A DNA stretch of 64,000 bases from Tistlia consotensis USBA 355 (GCF_900177295.1 NZ_FWZX01000017.1:62001-126000), one strand, 5' to 3'; shown: positions 35,675-44,935, counted from the stretch's first letter. Translations and numbers: made by a program. Notes: generated by a model from the letters alone, not told the origin.

Positions 35675-35695
35675 GGGCCGCGCGTCAGGCGGCCC
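35675..35695 (+). terminator. Hairpin after chemoreceptor gene
   Basis: GGGCCGC and GCGGCCC arms with a 7-base loop lie 24 bases after the stop codon, followed by TTGG rather than a T run. Possibly a weak terminator. Confidence 0.3.
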
Positions 35696-35775
35696 TTGGC
35701 CGGACGCGCCGCCGACAGGACCCTGGCAGCGTGCCCTGCCGCCTGCAGGGCGGCGGCAGGGGAGACGGTCGGAGC

Positions 35776-36498
35776 ATGAGCGAGGTGTTTCGCGGGCGCA
35801 GCGGTCTGGTGCCGGCGCTCGACATGGCGACGCTCGAGGCGCTCGAGCGGGTGGTCAGGGCGACCTGCGGGGTCGAGGGCGTGACCGGCTACAAGCTCGG
35901 GCTGACCGCCGTGCTGCGCCTGGGGCTCGCCCCGGCCATGGCGCGCCTGCGCGAGCTGACCGACCTGCCGGTGCTCTACGATCACCAGAAGGCCGGGCCG
36001 GACATGCCGGACATGGCCGCGAAGTTCACGGCGATCTGCGCCGAGGCGAAGGTCACCGGCCTGATCCTCTTCCCGGTCGCCGGGCCGACGGCGGTGCGCC
36101 AGTTCGGCGGCGAGGCGCTGAAGCAGGGCCTGGTGCCGGTGGTCGGCGGCGAGATCCCGGTGGCCGACTACACGATCTCCGGCGGCGGCTACCTGGCCGA
36201 CGACGCGCTCGACCGGATCATGGCCGACGCCGCAGCGGTCGGCGTCGACCACTTCGTCCTCCCGGCGCGCGATCCCGAGGCGATCGAGCGCCGCTGCCGC
36301 TGGATGCGCGAGCACCTCCCGCAGCCCGTCGTCTTCCTGACCGGCTTCGGGCCGCTCGGCGGCTCGATCGCCGAGGGCTTCGCGCGGGCCGGCGCGATGA
36401 GCGGGCGCCACGCCATCGTCGGCCGCCTGGTCTTCGCCGCCGACGATCCAGGCGAGGCGGCCCGGCGCCTCGCCGGCGAGATCCTGGAGGCCGCCTGA
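35776..36498 (+). CDS. Orotidine 5'-phosphate decarboxylase-like TIM-barrel protein
   Basis: Protein of 240 residues resembling the OMP decarboxylase suprafamily: GYKLGLTAVL with the first Lys, then the Asp-x-Lys-x4-Asp region seen as LYDHQKAGPDMPDM, and the phosphate-binding end SGRHAIVGRLVF. The usual DxKxxDI is stretched (D-H-Q-K-A-G-P-D), so it may be a KGPDC/HPS-like or other decarboxylase rather than PyrF. It is five bases upstream of an aldehyde dehydrogenase gene, hinting at a catabolic pair. An ATG at 35776 with a nearby GGAG is chosen. Confidence 0.7.
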   Translation: MSEVFRGRSGLVPALDMATLEALERVVRATCGVEGVTGYKLGLTAVLRLGLAPAMARLRELTDLPVLYDHQKAGPDMPDMAAKFTAICAEAKVTGLILFPVAGPTAVRQFGGEALKQGLVPVVGGEIPVADYTISGGGYLADDALDRIMADAAAVGVDHFVLPARDPEAIERRCRWMREHLPQPVVFLTGFGPLGGSIAEGFARAGAMSGRHAIVGRLVFAADDPGEAARRLAGEILEAA

Positions 36499-36503
36499 CG
36501 GCC

Positions 36504-37976
36504 ATGGCCCTCGCCGCGCTCGCCGCCGCCTTCGGGTCCGCCTGGCCGGAGGCCCTCGGCCCCTTCGTCGAGGGTGCCTTCCGGGCCGGCGGCGCGCCGC
36601 TGGGCGTCGAGGATCCCTCGACGGGGACGCCGCTCGCCGAGGTCGCGGCCTGCGACGCGGCAACCCTGGAGCGTGCCGCCGCCGCGGCGCGCCGGGCCTT
36701 CGACAGCGGCCCCTGGCCGCGCACGCCGGCCTACGACCGCGGCCGCCTGCTGGAACGCATCGCCCTGGCGATCGAGGCGCAGGCCGAGCCGCTGTCGAGG
36801 CTCGAGGCGCTCGACGCCGGCAAGCCGCTGGCCGCGGTCCGGCGGGAGGTCGCCGGCGCGGCCAAGGTCTTCCACTACTACGCCGGCGCCATGGACAAGC
36901 TCTATGGCGAGACGATCCCGGTGGCGCCCTCGCTGCTCGACTTCACGCTGCGCGAACCGATCGGCGTCGCGGCGCAGATCGTGCCCTGGAACTTCCCGCT
37001 GCTGGCCTGCGCCTGGAAGCTGGCACCGGCGCTCGCCGCCGGCTGCTGCTGTCTGCTCAAGCCCTCGCCGCTGACGCCGCTTTCGGCCCTGGTACTGGCG
37101 GCGCTCTGCCGCGAGGCCGGCCTGCCGGAGGGCGTGCTGGCGGTGCTGCCCGGCGGCGCCGAGCTGGGCGCGGCGCTGGTCGCCCGAGCCGAGGTCGACG
37201 CCGTCGCTTTCACCGGCTCGACCGCGGTCGGCACCAGGGTCATGCAGGCGGCCGCGGTCGGTGTGCGCCCGGTCGCCCTGGAACTCGGCGGCAAGAACCC
37301 CTTCCTCGTCTTCGACGACGCCGACGTCGAGGCGGCGGCCGCCTCGGCGGTCTCCGCCGCCTTCGGCAATGCCGGCCAGTCCTGCTCGGCGCGCTCGGTC
37401 GTGCTGGTCGCCGAGACCCTGCACGACGCTTTCGTCGAGGCCTTCGTGGTGGCGGCCGGGCGCCTGCGTGCGGGGCCGGTGCTCGACGAGGCGACGACCC
37501 TCGGCCCGCTGATCTCGGAGGCGCATCGGGCGCGGGTGCGCGGCTTCCTGGAGGCCGACGGATCTGCGGCCCGGCGGCCGGTCGCGCTGCCGCTGCCCGA
37601 GGTCGGCTGGTACGAGGCGCCGACGGTCTTCGCCGGCGTCGAGCCCGGCTCGCCGCTGCTGCGCGAGGAGATCTTCGGGCCGGTCGCCGCGGTCGCCCGC
37701 TTCGCCGACCCGCGCGAGGCGGTGGCCCTGGCGAACGCCGGCGACTACGGGCTGAACGCGACGATCTGGACCCGCGACCTGGAGCGCGCGCTCTCTACGG
37801 CCCGCGACCTGCGCTGCGGCATGGTCTCGATCAACGGCCAGACCAGCGCCAGTTCGCAGGCCCTCTTCGCGCCCTTCGGCGGCTATCGCCAGTCGGGCAT
37901 CGGCCGCGAGCTCGGGCGCTATGGCCTGGAGTTCTACACGGAGGTCAAGAACATCGCCGTCCTGCTGCCGGCCTAG
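36504..37976 (+). CDS. NAD-dependent aldehyde dehydrogenase
   Basis: ALDH-superfamily enzyme of 490 residues. Signature elements are VPWNFPLL, KPSPLTPLSAL, the Gly motif FTGSTAVG, the catalytic Glu in ALELGGKNPFLVF and the catalytic Cys in NAGQSCSARS, with EEIFGPV near the C-terminus. It oxidises an aldehyde to an acid with NAD(P). The operon with the OMPDC-like gene suggests it acts on the product of that enzyme, but the substrate is unknown. Confidence 0.92.
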   Translation: MALAALAAAFGSAWPEALGPFVEGAFRAGGAPLGVEDPSTGTPLAEVAACDAATLERAAAAARRAFDSGPWPRTPAYDRGRLLERIALAIEAQAEPLSRLEALDAGKPLAAVRREVAGAAKVFHYYAGAMDKLYGETIPVAPSLLDFTLREPIGVAAQIVPWNFPLLACAWKLAPALAAGCCCLLKPSPLTPLSALVLAALCREAGLPEGVLAVLPGGAELGAALVARAEVDAVAFTGSTAVGTRVMQAAAVGVRPVALELGGKNPFLVFDDADVEAAAASAVSAAFGNAGQSCSARSVVLVAETLHDAFVEAFVVAAGRLRAGPVLDEATTLGPLISEAHRARVRGFLEADGSAARRPVALPLPEVGWYEAPTVFAGVEPGSPLLREEIFGPVAAVARFADPREAVALANAGDYGLNATIWTRDLERALSTARDLRCGMVSINGQTSASSQALFAPFGGYRQSGIGRELGRYGLEFYTEVKNIAVLLPA

Positions 37977-38008
37977 CCGGCCGGGTCGAGCCAGGAGATA
38001 TGATGGTA

Positions 38009-38036
38009 TGCATCGGACATGCTGCGATGCAGCATG
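38009..38036. promoter_or_regulatory. Nested inverted repeats, possible operator
   Basis: CATGCTGC-N3-GCAGCATG (38018-38036) is a perfect palindrome. Overlapping it, TGCATCG (38009-38015) pairs with CGATGCA (38025-38031). The two pairings are mutually exclusive. It lies 33 bases after the aldehyde dehydrogenase stop and could be an operator or a weak attenuator-like structure. Confidence 0.4.
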
Positions 38037-38282
38037 ATTGAAGGCGTGGCTCGTGCCGGCGGGCGACCTGGAGCGTTTTTCGAAACGAGGGTGCAATCCT
38101 GCAGTATATCAATGCCTTATTGTCTCTATGGTCTTTTGAATTCTGATGGAAGCGACCGGTAGAGGCGCCGGGTACTTTCGGAATAGGACGGGTCGGTGCT
38201 CTGGTCACGATCATATTCGGACAAGTGGGCTCGTGTACTGGTTGGACTTCTTTTTGGGCCGGGTGGAGCAGGGAGAATCCTG

Positions 38283-38322
38283 TTGACAGCCTCCCGGATA
38301 GACACTCAGCATACCGCGTAAT
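38283..38322 (+). promoter_or_regulatory. Promoter and MarR-type operator of the TRAP operon (site A)
   Basis: TTGACA at 38283-38288 is followed after 18 bases by CAGCAT, lying within ACTCAGCATACCGCGTAAT (38304-38322). The same arrangement (TTGACG, 18 bases, CAGTAT inside ACTCAGTATACCGCATAA) occurs before the amidase at 52527. The operator overlaps the presumed -10 region, fitting repression. Confidence 0.6.
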
Positions 38323-38458
38323 TAAGGCGAGGGCGCACGAACGCTCCGCCGTGGCGGACGGTCCGGAGAGCTTCATCGGGGTTGGGGGAGAGCATGCGGA
38401 ATCCGCCTTGCCGTTCCTGCGTCTTCGGTCCGGGGATCCCGGCGCGCGGGGCCCGGCG

Positions 38459-39025
38459 ATGAGCGTCCTGCTGGCGTTTGCCGGGCTGATCGACCGCCTG
38501 ACGAAGGCCTGCGGCCTGGCCGCCATGTGGCTGGTGCCGCTGGTCGTGCTGGTCGCCGCCGCGGTGATGGTGCTGCGCTACCTCTTCCTGGTCGGCTACC
38601 CCTGGCTCAGCGAGAGCTACGTCTGGCTGAACGGCGTGATCTTCATGGTCTCGGCGGCCTACGTGCTGCAGATCGAGGGCCACGTCCGGGTCGACGTGCT
38701 CTACCGGAAGTTCGGCACGCGCGCCCGCGCCCTGGTCAATGTCCTGGGCGTGCTGCTGCTGCTCTGGCCGGCGATGTATGTGATCGGCACGGACTCGATC
38801 CCGATCGTCGAGCGCTCCTGGCGCACCCACGAGGCCTCGCCGACGCCCGACGGCCTGCCGGTCATGTACCTCTTCAAGACCTTCATCCTGGTGTTCTGCG
38901 CCCTGCTCGTGCTGCAGGGCCTGTCGCTGCTGCTGAAGAGCCTGGCGTCCCTCGTCGACCCGGATCGCTGGGGCCACCTGATGGAGCGCCGCAGCGAAGG
39001 CGGGCAGGACCAGGCCCATGCTTGA
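38459..39025 (+). CDS. TRAP transporter small permease, DctQ family
   Basis: Inner-membrane protein of 188 residues with four hydrophobic helices, the DctQ/YiaM topology. First gene of a dctQ-dctM-dctP cluster; the start ATG at 38459 is chosen because the upstream extension is unrelated to the family. Its stop lies inside the dctM start region (8-base overlap). Sequence features (RSWRTHEASPTPDGLPVMYL) match the subgroup for larger organic anions such as 2-oxo acids. It is preceded by the island's regulatory motif. Confidence 0.88.
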   Translation: MSVLLAFAGLIDRLTKACGLAAMWLVPLVVLVAAAVMVLRYLFLVGYPWLSESYVWLNGVIFMVSAAYVLQIEGHVRVDVLYRKFGTRARALVNVLGVLLLLWPAMYVIGTDSIPIVERSWRTHEASPTPDGLPVMYLFKTFILVFCALLVLQGLSLLLKSLASLVDPDRWGHLMERRSEGGQDQAHA

Positions 39026-40406
39026 CCTGCTGCTGTCGAGCCACGGCATCTGCCTCTTCATGTTCGTCTCGGCCTTCGGGCTGATGATCTTCGGCTTTCC
39101 GGTCGCCTTCACCCTGGCCGGCACCGGCATCGCCTTCGCCGCCCTCGGCTCGGCGCTCGGCGTCTTCCCCTGGCCGATGCTGGCGACGACCAACGGCCGG
39201 ATCGTCGCGCTGCTGCTCAACGAGACGCTGCTCGCCGTGCCGCTCTTCGTCTTCATGGGCGTGGTGCTGGAGCGCTCGAAGATTGCCGAGAACCTGCTGC
39301 TCACCATGGGGCAGCTGTTCGGCGGCCTGCGCGGCGGCCTCGGCATCTCGGTGGTGCTGGTCGGCGCGCTGCTCGCCGCCTCGACCGGCATCGTCGGCGC
39401 GACCGTCGTCACCATGGGGCTGATCAGCCTGCCGGCGATGCTGAAGGCGAACTACGACAAGCCGCTCGCCGCCGGCGTCATCTGCGCCTCCGGCACGCTG
39501 GCCCAGCTGATCCCGCCCTCGACCGTGCTGATCCTGCTCGGCATGACGCTGCAGAACGCCGACACCCAGGCGAACCTGCGGCTCGGCAGGTTCGGCGGCG
39601 CCACGATCTCGATCACCGACCTGTTCAGCGCCGCGCTGCTGCCGGGCCTTGTCATGGTGCTGCTCTACATCGGCTGGCTGCTGTTCAAGGCGGCGACCGA
39701 CCCGGCCTCCTGCCCGGCGCTGGTCATGTCGGCCGAGGAGCGGCGCACCCTCGGCACCCGCGTGCTCAAGGCGATGCTGCCGCCGCTGCTGCTGATCGTC
39801 GTGGTGCTCGGCTCGATCCTGGGCGGCCTCGCCACGGCGACCGAGTCGGCGGCCCTCGGCGCCCTGGGCGCCGTGCTGCTGGCGGTCGCCATGGGCCAGT
39901 TCTCCTTCGCCATGCTGCGCCAGGTCGCCCACTCGACCCTGGTCATCAGCACGATGATCTTCGCCATCCTGCTCGGCGCCACGGTCTTCACCCTGGTGTT
40001 CCGGGGCCTGGGCGGCGAGGACGTGGTGATCGACCTGATCACCCTGCTGCCGGGCGGTCAGGTGACGGCGGTGATCTTCGTGCTGTCGCTGATCTTCCTG
40101 CTCGGCTTCATCATCGACACCTTCGAGATCATCTTCATCGTCGTGCCGATCTTCGGCCCGGTGCTGATCATGCTCGGCACCGATCCGATCTGGCTCGGCG
40201 TCGCCATGGCGATCGTGCTGCAGACCAGCTACCTGACGCCGCCCTTCGGCTTCGCGATCTTCTACCTGCAGGGCGTCGGCCGCGGCATCGAGATCGAGAC
40301 GATCTACCGGGGCGTCATTCCCTTCACCCTGATCCAGCTCACGGCCGTCGCGGTCATCTGGGCCTTCCCGGAGCTCGCGACCTGGCTGCCGAAAGTCCTG
40401 TTCTGA
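39018..40406 (+). CDS. TRAP transporter large permease, DctM family
   Basis: Polytopic membrane protein of 462 residues with about 12-14 helices, the transport channel of the TRAP system. Conserved parts are ASTGIVGATVVTMG, the CASGTLAQLIPPSTVLILLG motif and the end with SYLTPPFGFAIFYL. It works with the small permease and the binding protein by Na+-coupled uptake of a carboxylate. Overlaps dctQ by eight bases. Confidence 0.92.
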   Translation: MLDLLLSSHGICLFMFVSAFGLMIFGFPVAFTLAGTGIAFAALGSALGVFPWPMLATTNGRIVALLLNETLLAVPLFVFMGVVLERSKIAENLLLTMGQLFGGLRGGLGISVVLVGALLAASTGIVGATVVTMGLISLPAMLKANYDKPLAAGVICASGTLAQLIPPSTVLILLGMTLQNADTQANLRLGRFGGATISITDLFSAALLPGLVMVLLYIGWLLFKAATDPASCPALVMSAEERRTLGTRVLKAMLPPLLLIVVVLGSILGGLATATESAALGALGAVLLAVAMGQFSFAMLRQVAHSTLVISTMIFAILLGATVFTLVFRGLGGEDVVIDLITLLPGGQVTAVIFVLSLIFLLGFIIDTFEIIFIVVPIFGPVLIMLGTDPIWLGVAMAIVLQTSYLTPPFGFAIFYLQGVGRGIEIETIYRGVIPFTLIQLTAVAVIWAFPELATWLPKVLF

Positions 40407-40471
40407 AGGCAGGCACCGGCCGACCGCCGGGCCCTGGGTCGAGCCGACCCGAACAAAGCAAGGAGGCTGAC

Positions 40472-41572
40472 ATGAATCGTCGTGGGTTTCTGAGGTCCGC
40501 CGGCGTCGCCGGCACGGGGGCGGTCGCGGCCGCGGTGTCGAGCTTCCCCAAGCCGGCGATCTCGGCCGGCAAGATCGAGTGGCGCATGGAGATGACCTGG
40601 GCCAAGAACTCGCCCCTGCTCTCGACCGGGCCGCAGGTCTTCGCCGACTTCGTCTCCAAGGCCTCGGGCGGCCGCCTGACCGTCAAGGTCTACGCGGCCG
40701 GCGAGATCGCGCCGCCCTTCGGGGTGATGGACGCGGTCGCCGACGGCGCGCTCGACGTCGGCCACGGCTACCCGCCGTTCTGGGCCGGCAAGCTGCCGGC
40801 CATGACCATGCTCTGCCCGGTGCCCTTCGGCCTGACGACCCAGGAGCAGAACGCCTGGTTCGAGTACGGCGGCGGCCTGGCCCTGGCCGACAAGGTCTAC
40901 TCGCAGCTCGGCGTCAAGTTCTTCCCGAGCGGCAACACCTCGGTGCAGGGCGCGGCCTGGACCAACAAGCTGCTCGACTCGATGGCCGCCTTCAACGGCC
41001 TGAAGATCCGCATCGGCGGCCTGGGCGCCAAGGTCATCCAGGCGGTCGGCGGCACCCCGGTGCAGCTGCCGCTCGGCCAGGTGCCGCAGGCGCTGCAGAC
41101 CGGCACGCTGGACGGCGCCGACTTCGTCGGCCCCTTCAACGACGTCGCCTTCGGCCTGCACAAGGTCGCCAAGTACTACTACTGGCCGGGCATCTTCGAG
41201 CCCTGCGGCGTGCTCGACTGCTTCATCAACCTCAACTCCTGGAACAAGCTCGACGACGACCTCAAGGAGATCGTGCGCGGCGGCAACTACGTCGCCAACC
41301 AGGTCGTGATCTCCGAGTTCGTCGCCAAGAACGCCGAGGGCCTGAAGACCATCGAGGCCTCCGATGCCGAGATCAAGATCTTCCCCGAGGAGGTGCTGAA
41401 GGGCCTGGGCGCCGCGACCAAGGACGTGCTGGCCACCGCCGCCTCGGCCGATGCCCTGTCGAAGGAGATCTACGATTCGATCATGGCCTTCCGGAAGACG
41501 GTCATGCCCTACACCAAGATCAGCGAGTTCGACTTCATGCGCGCGCGCATGCTGGCGCCCGACTTCGCCTGA
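40472..41572 (+). CDS. TRAP transporter substrate-binding protein, DctP/TakP type
   Basis: Periplasmic binding protein of 366 residues with a Tat-type signal (NRRGFLRSAGVAGTGAVAAA). The mature part follows the DctP fold; the conserved Arg-containing strand (LKIRIGGLGAKVIQAVGGTPV) would bind the substrate carboxylate, and GTLDGADFVGPFND is characteristic. It resembles TakP-type proteins for 2-oxo or aromatic acids. The gene is last in the TRAP operon and is followed by a strong hairpin. Confidence 0.9.
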   Translation: MNRRGFLRSAGVAGTGAVAAAVSSFPKPAISAGKIEWRMEMTWAKNSPLLSTGPQVFADFVSKASGGRLTVKVYAAGEIAPPFGVMDAVADGALDVGHGYPPFWAGKLPAMTMLCPVPFGLTTQEQNAWFEYGGGLALADKVYSQLGVKFFPSGNTSVQGAAWTNKLLDSMAAFNGLKIRIGGLGAKVIQAVGGTPVQLPLGQVPQALQTGTLDGADFVGPFNDVAFGLHKVAKYYYWPGIFEPCGVLDCFINLNSWNKLDDDLKEIVRGGNYVANQVVISEFVAKNAEGLKTIEASDAEIKIFPEEVLKGLGAATKDVLATAASADALSKEIYDSIMAFRKTVMPYTKISEFDFMRARMLAPDFA

Positions 41573-41589
41573 TCCTAGGGTGCTTCTCC

Positions 41590-41620
41590 GCGGCCCCGCC
41601 GGACCGTCCGGCGGGGCCGC
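41590..41620 (+). terminator. Strong hairpin after dctP
   Basis: A 14-base perfect stem (GCGGCCCCGCCGGA with its complement) and a three-base loop start 18 bases after dctP. Only TTT follows, seven bases later, so termination may be partial and allow read-through into the next genes. Confidence 0.6.
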
Positions 41621-41647
41621 AGCCGTTTCGGGAAGGAAGGCCTCGAC

Positions 41648-42655
41648 GTGGTTCCCCTGACGCTGCTGACCGGCTTCCTGGGCAGCGGCAAGACGACCCT
41701 GCTGAACGCCCTGCTGCGCGATCCCGCCTTCGCCGACTGCGGCGTCGTGGTCAACGAGATCGGTGCGGTCGGGGTCGACCAGCTGTTGGTCGAGGCCAGC
41801 GACGACACCACCCTGGTGCTCGACGGCGGCTGCTTCTGCTGCAGCCTGCAGGACGGCCTGGCCGAGGCGGTCGGCCGGCTCACCCGGGCGCGCCGCGACG
41901 CCGGCCTGCCGCCGTTCCGGCGCTTCCTGGTCGAGACCTCGGGGGCCGCCAATCCCCTGCCGCTGCTGCAGCAGCTGATCGGCGACCCGAGACTCAACCG
42001 CCGGGTCCTGCTCGACGGCGTCGTCACGCTGGTCGACGGCATCCTCGGCGAGGCCAGCCTGCGGGACCAGCCGGAAGCGCCGCTCCAGGCCGCGGTCGCC
42101 GACCTGCTGGTCCTGACCAAGAGCGACCTCGCGGACGCCGCCGGCCTGGACCGGCTGGAGCGGTCGCTCGCCGGGCTCAATCCCTCCGCGGCCCGCCTCA
42201 GCGCCGTCAGCGGCGACCTGCCGGCAGAGCGGCTGCTCGGCCTCGGGCCCGACGCGGCGGGCCGGCGCGCCGGGCGCTGGCTCGAGCCGCCCGCCGGGCA
42301 TCCCCACGGCCATGACCATGATCACCGCCACGGCGGCGAGGACGCGATCGTCACGGCCTCGGTCGAGCTGCCGGGGCCGCTCGACCCGGCGCTGCTGGAG
42401 GGCTGGCTCGAGGAGCTGATGGTGGTCGGCGGTGCCCATCTGCTGCGGCTGAAGGGCGTCCTGGCCCTGAGCGACGACCCCGGGCGGCCGGTCGCGGTCC
42501 ACGCCGTGCAGCACCTGGTGCACGCGCCGGTCCGGCTGGAGCGCTGGCCCGACGGCTTGGCGCGGGGGCGGGTCACCGCGATCGCGCGCGGCCTTGACCG
42601 GGCGACCCTGGAGCGGGCGCTCGGCTGGCTGGCGGCGCAGGCCGGGGGCGCCTGA
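41648..42655 (+). CDS. CobW/COG0523 family GTP-binding metal chaperone
   Basis: G3E-family GTPase of 335 residues. Walker A is GFLGSGKTTLL, the metal-binding motif is GGCFCCSL (CxCC), Walker B-like is VETSGAANP, and the guanine motif is LTKSDL. A His-rich loop (HPHGHDHDHRHGG) would bind zinc or another metal. Family members deliver Zn, Co or Fe to target enzymes; here a metal-dependent neighbour such as the amidohydrolase encoded next is a natural client. Start is GTG at 41648. Confidence 0.9.
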   Translation: MVPLTLLTGFLGSGKTTLLNALLRDPAFADCGVVVNEIGAVGVDQLLVEASDDTTLVLDGGCFCCSLQDGLAEAVGRLTRARRDAGLPPFRRFLVETSGAANPLPLLQQLIGDPRLNRRVLLDGVVTLVDGILGEASLRDQPEAPLQAAVADLLVLTKSDLADAAGLDRLERSLAGLNPSAARLSAVSGDLPAERLLGLGPDAAGRRAGRWLEPPAGHPHGHDHDHRHGGEDAIVTASVELPGPLDPALLEGWLEELMVVGGAHLLRLKGVLALSDDPGRPVAVHAVQHLVHAPVRLERWPDGLARGRVTAIARGLDRATLERALGWLAAQAGGA

Positions 42656-42761
42656 GCCGCTTGGCATCACGACTCGCCAGCGGACTGGCCCTATCGCCGG
42701 CCGGTGCCGCTCCGCACCATGGCGCCAGGCAGAGGAATGCAGGGAGGCGAGGGCAGGCGGC

Positions 42762-44018
42762 ATGACGATCGCGGTGGTCGGCGGGACGGTGATCGACGGG
42801 GCGGGCGGCGAGCCGCTCCCCGACGGCGTGGTGCTGATCGAGGGCGAGCGCATCGCCGCCGTCGGTCCGGCCTCGCAGGTCGCCCTGCCGAAGGGCGCCG
42901 AGGTGCTCGACGCCGGCGGCCGCTGGGTCATGCCCGGCATCGTCGACAGCCACGTGCACACGACCTACCGGGCGCGCGACATGCGCCAGCACCTGCTGAA
43001 CACGCCGACCTACAACGTGCTGCGCTCGACCACGATCCTGGAGGAGACGCTGGCCTGCGGCGTGACCTCGGTGCGCGACATGGGCGGCGCCGACGCCGGC
43101 TTCCGGGCCGCGGTCGAGGAGGGCATCGTGCCCGGCCCGCGCATGATGATCTCCCTGGTCATGATCTCCCAGACCGGCGGCCACGGCGACTACTGGCTGC
43201 CGGCCGGGCACCGCATCGCCAAGCGCTCCTGGCTGCCCGACCCGGTCGCCGACGGCGTCGACGGCGTGCGCCGCCTGGTCCGCCAGGTCCTGGCGGCCGG
43301 CGCCGACTTCATCAAGATCTGCGCGACCGGCGGCATCACCTCGGTGACCGACAGCTGGGACGAGCCGCAGTTCACCGTCGAGGAGCTCTCGGTCGCGGTC
43401 GCCGAAGCGGCGGCCAAGCGCAAGCGCGTCGCGGTCCATGCCGAGGGCATCGACGGCATCCGCAGCACCCTCGACGCCGGCGCCTGGTCGCTGGAGCACG
43501 GCTGGTTCATCGACGAGGAGAGCGTCGACCGCATGATCGCCCAGGGCACCTGGTGGGTGCCGACCCTGGCGCTGGTGCCGATGTCGGTGCGCAAGCGCGA
43601 GACCGACAAGGCCTGGAGCGCCCAGCAGCTGGCCAAGGAAGACGCCAAGGACAGCGAGATCTTCGGCCTGATGCAGAAGCAGATCCCGCTCTACAGGGAG
43701 GCCGTGAAGCGCGGCGTCAAGGTCGCCTTCGGCACCGACCAGTCGCACCGCCTGCTGGTCGGCGACAACCTGGTCGAGCTCGAGTTCATGGTCGACTGGC
43801 TCGGCATGACGCCGCTCGAGGCGCTGACCGCCGCGACGGCGCGCGCCGCCGAGTGCCTGGAGCGCGACGACATCGGCCTGCTGGCGCCCGGCCGCTACGC
43901 CGACCTGCTGGTCGTCGAGGGCGCGCCGCTCGACGACATCACCTGCCTGCAGAAGCGCGGGAACCTGCGCCTCGTGATGAAGGGCGGGCAGGCCTACAGC
44001 AACAGCCTGACGGCGTGA
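42762..44018 (+). CDS. Metal-dependent amidohydrolase family protein
   Basis: Amidohydrolase-superfamily protein of 418 residues. Metal ligands are visible in MPGIVDSHVHTT (HxH), FIKICATGG (carbamylated Lys candidate), VAVHAEG and SLEHGW (His), and the final Asp in VAFGTDQSH. This pattern is that of the imidazolonepropionase/Xaa-Pro dipeptidase-like subgroup. It probably hydrolyses a cyclic or linear amide in the pathway encoded by the island. It is followed 29 bases later by the NadC-like gene. Confidence 0.85.
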   Translation: MTIAVVGGTVIDGAGGEPLPDGVVLIEGERIAAVGPASQVALPKGAEVLDAGGRWVMPGIVDSHVHTTYRARDMRQHLLNTPTYNVLRSTTILEETLACGVTSVRDMGGADAGFRAAVEEGIVPGPRMMISLVMISQTGGHGDYWLPAGHRIAKRSWLPDPVADGVDGVRRLVRQVLAAGADFIKICATGGITSVTDSWDEPQFTVEELSVAVAEAAAKRKRVAVHAEGIDGIRSTLDAGAWSLEHGWFIDEESVDRMIAQGTWWVPTLALVPMSVRKRETDKAWSAQQLAKEDAKDSEIFGLMQKQIPLYREAVKRGVKVAFGTDQSHRLLVGDNLVELEFMVDWLGMTPLEALTAATARAAECLERDDIGLLAPGRYADLLVVEGAPLDDITCLQKRGNLRLVMKGGQAYSNSLTA

Positions 44019-44047
44019 CGCCGCGGACGTCCGAGGAGAGACGAGGA

Positions 44048-44935
44048 ATGCAGCTGAACCGCTTCATGATCCGCCCGCTGGTCGAGCAGGGTCTGCGCGA
44101 AGAGCTCGGCATGGGCGATACCACCGGCGGCTTCCTGGTCGGTGACGACCCGGTCCAGACCGGCCAGATCTACGTCAAGGGCCACGGCGTCGTCTGCGGC
44201 CTGCTGTTCGCCGACGAGACGATCAAGCAGGTCGATCCCGAGGCCGAGGTCGAGCACCTGGTCAAGGACGGCGACACGGTCGAGCCGGGCACGGTGCTGC
44301 TGCGCATCAAGGCGCGCGCCTCCTGCTTCTTCATGATCGAGCGGGCCGCGCTGGACTGGATCCAGCAGCTCTCGGGCATCGCCACGCGCACCCGCCGCTA
44401 CGTCGAGCTGGTCCAGCACACCAAGGTGCGGCTGACCGACACCCGCAAGGGCTGGCCGGGCCTGCGCATGGTGCAGAAGTACGCGGTCCGGGTCGGCGGG
44501 GCGAACAACCACATCTTCAACCTGACCAACTGCATCCTGGTCAAGGACAACCACCTGAAGATCGCCGGCGGCATCAGGCCGGCCATCGAGATCCTGCGCG
44601 CCCGCGCCCAGCACACCTTCAAGATCGAGGTCGAGTGCGAGACGCTGGAGATGGTCCAGGAGGCATTGGACTGCGGCGTCGAGATCATCATGTTCGACAA
44701 CATGGACCTCGAGGAGATGCGCGAGGGCCTGAAGCTGGTCGGCGGCCGCGCCATGACCGAGGCCTCGGGCGGCATCAACGAGAGCAGCATCGTGCCGATC
44801 GCCGAGCTCGGTGTCGACGTCATCTCGATCGGCGAGATCACCCACACGGTGCGGGCGCTCGACGTCAGCCTCGACGTCCAGGACATCAAGCCGAGCGCGC
44901 TGCGCACCATCGGCCGGCTGAAGGCGGCGCAATGA
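44048..44935 (+). CDS. NadC-like phosphoribosyltransferase, divergent
   Basis: Protein of 295 residues with the full quinolinate phosphoribosyltransferase fold: N-terminal sandwich (REELGMGDTTG) and barrel with LTDTRKGWPGLR, KYAVRVGGANNH, ILVKDNHLK and ASGGINESSI. In true NadC the strands read TRKTTPG and GGGxNHR; here TRKGW and NNHI replace them, so the Arg of NHR that binds quinolinate carboxylate is an Ile. A different acid substrate or a non-synthetic role is therefore likely. It overlaps the PncC-like gene by ATGA. No nadA or nadB is present, so it is not the biosynthetic copy. Confidence 0.82.
   Translation: MQLNRFMIRPLVEQGLREELGMGDTTGGFLVGDDPVQTGQIYVKGHGVVCGLLFADETIKQVDPEAEVEHLVKDGDTVEPGTVLLRIKARASCFFMIERAALDWIQQLSGIATRTRRYVELVQHTKVRLTDTRKGWPGLRMVQKYAVRVGGANNHIFNLTNCILVKDNHLKIAGGIRPAIEILRARAQHTFKIEVECETLEMVQEALDCGVEIIMFDNMDLEEMREGLKLVGGRAMTEASGGINESSIVPIAELGVDVISIGEITHTVRALDVSLDVQDIKPSALRTIGRLKAAQ

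Larger units (their letters stand above)
37977..38458. other. Regulatory intergenic region upstream of TRAP operon
   Basis: About 480 bases, A+T-richer than the surroundings, without a supported gene. It contains a perfect inverted repeat at 38018-38036, a weak copy of the island's MarR-type motif at about 38099-38112 (GCAGTATATCAATG), and a promoter with a strong copy at 38304-38322. Confidence 0.6.

Noticed and set aside
35776-36498. Housekeeping pyrF
   Set aside because: The DxKxxDI motif is stretched and the partner is an aldehyde dehydrogenase, not pyrimidine genes.
37945-38526. Minus-strand frame of 193 codons in the TRAP upstream region
   Set aside because: Poor codon bias, no domain, and it covers promoter and operator elements.
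44048-44935. Biosynthetic nadC or molybdenum-locus modD
   Set aside because: The substrate-binding Arg of NHR is missing, and no nadA, nadB or mod genes are near.
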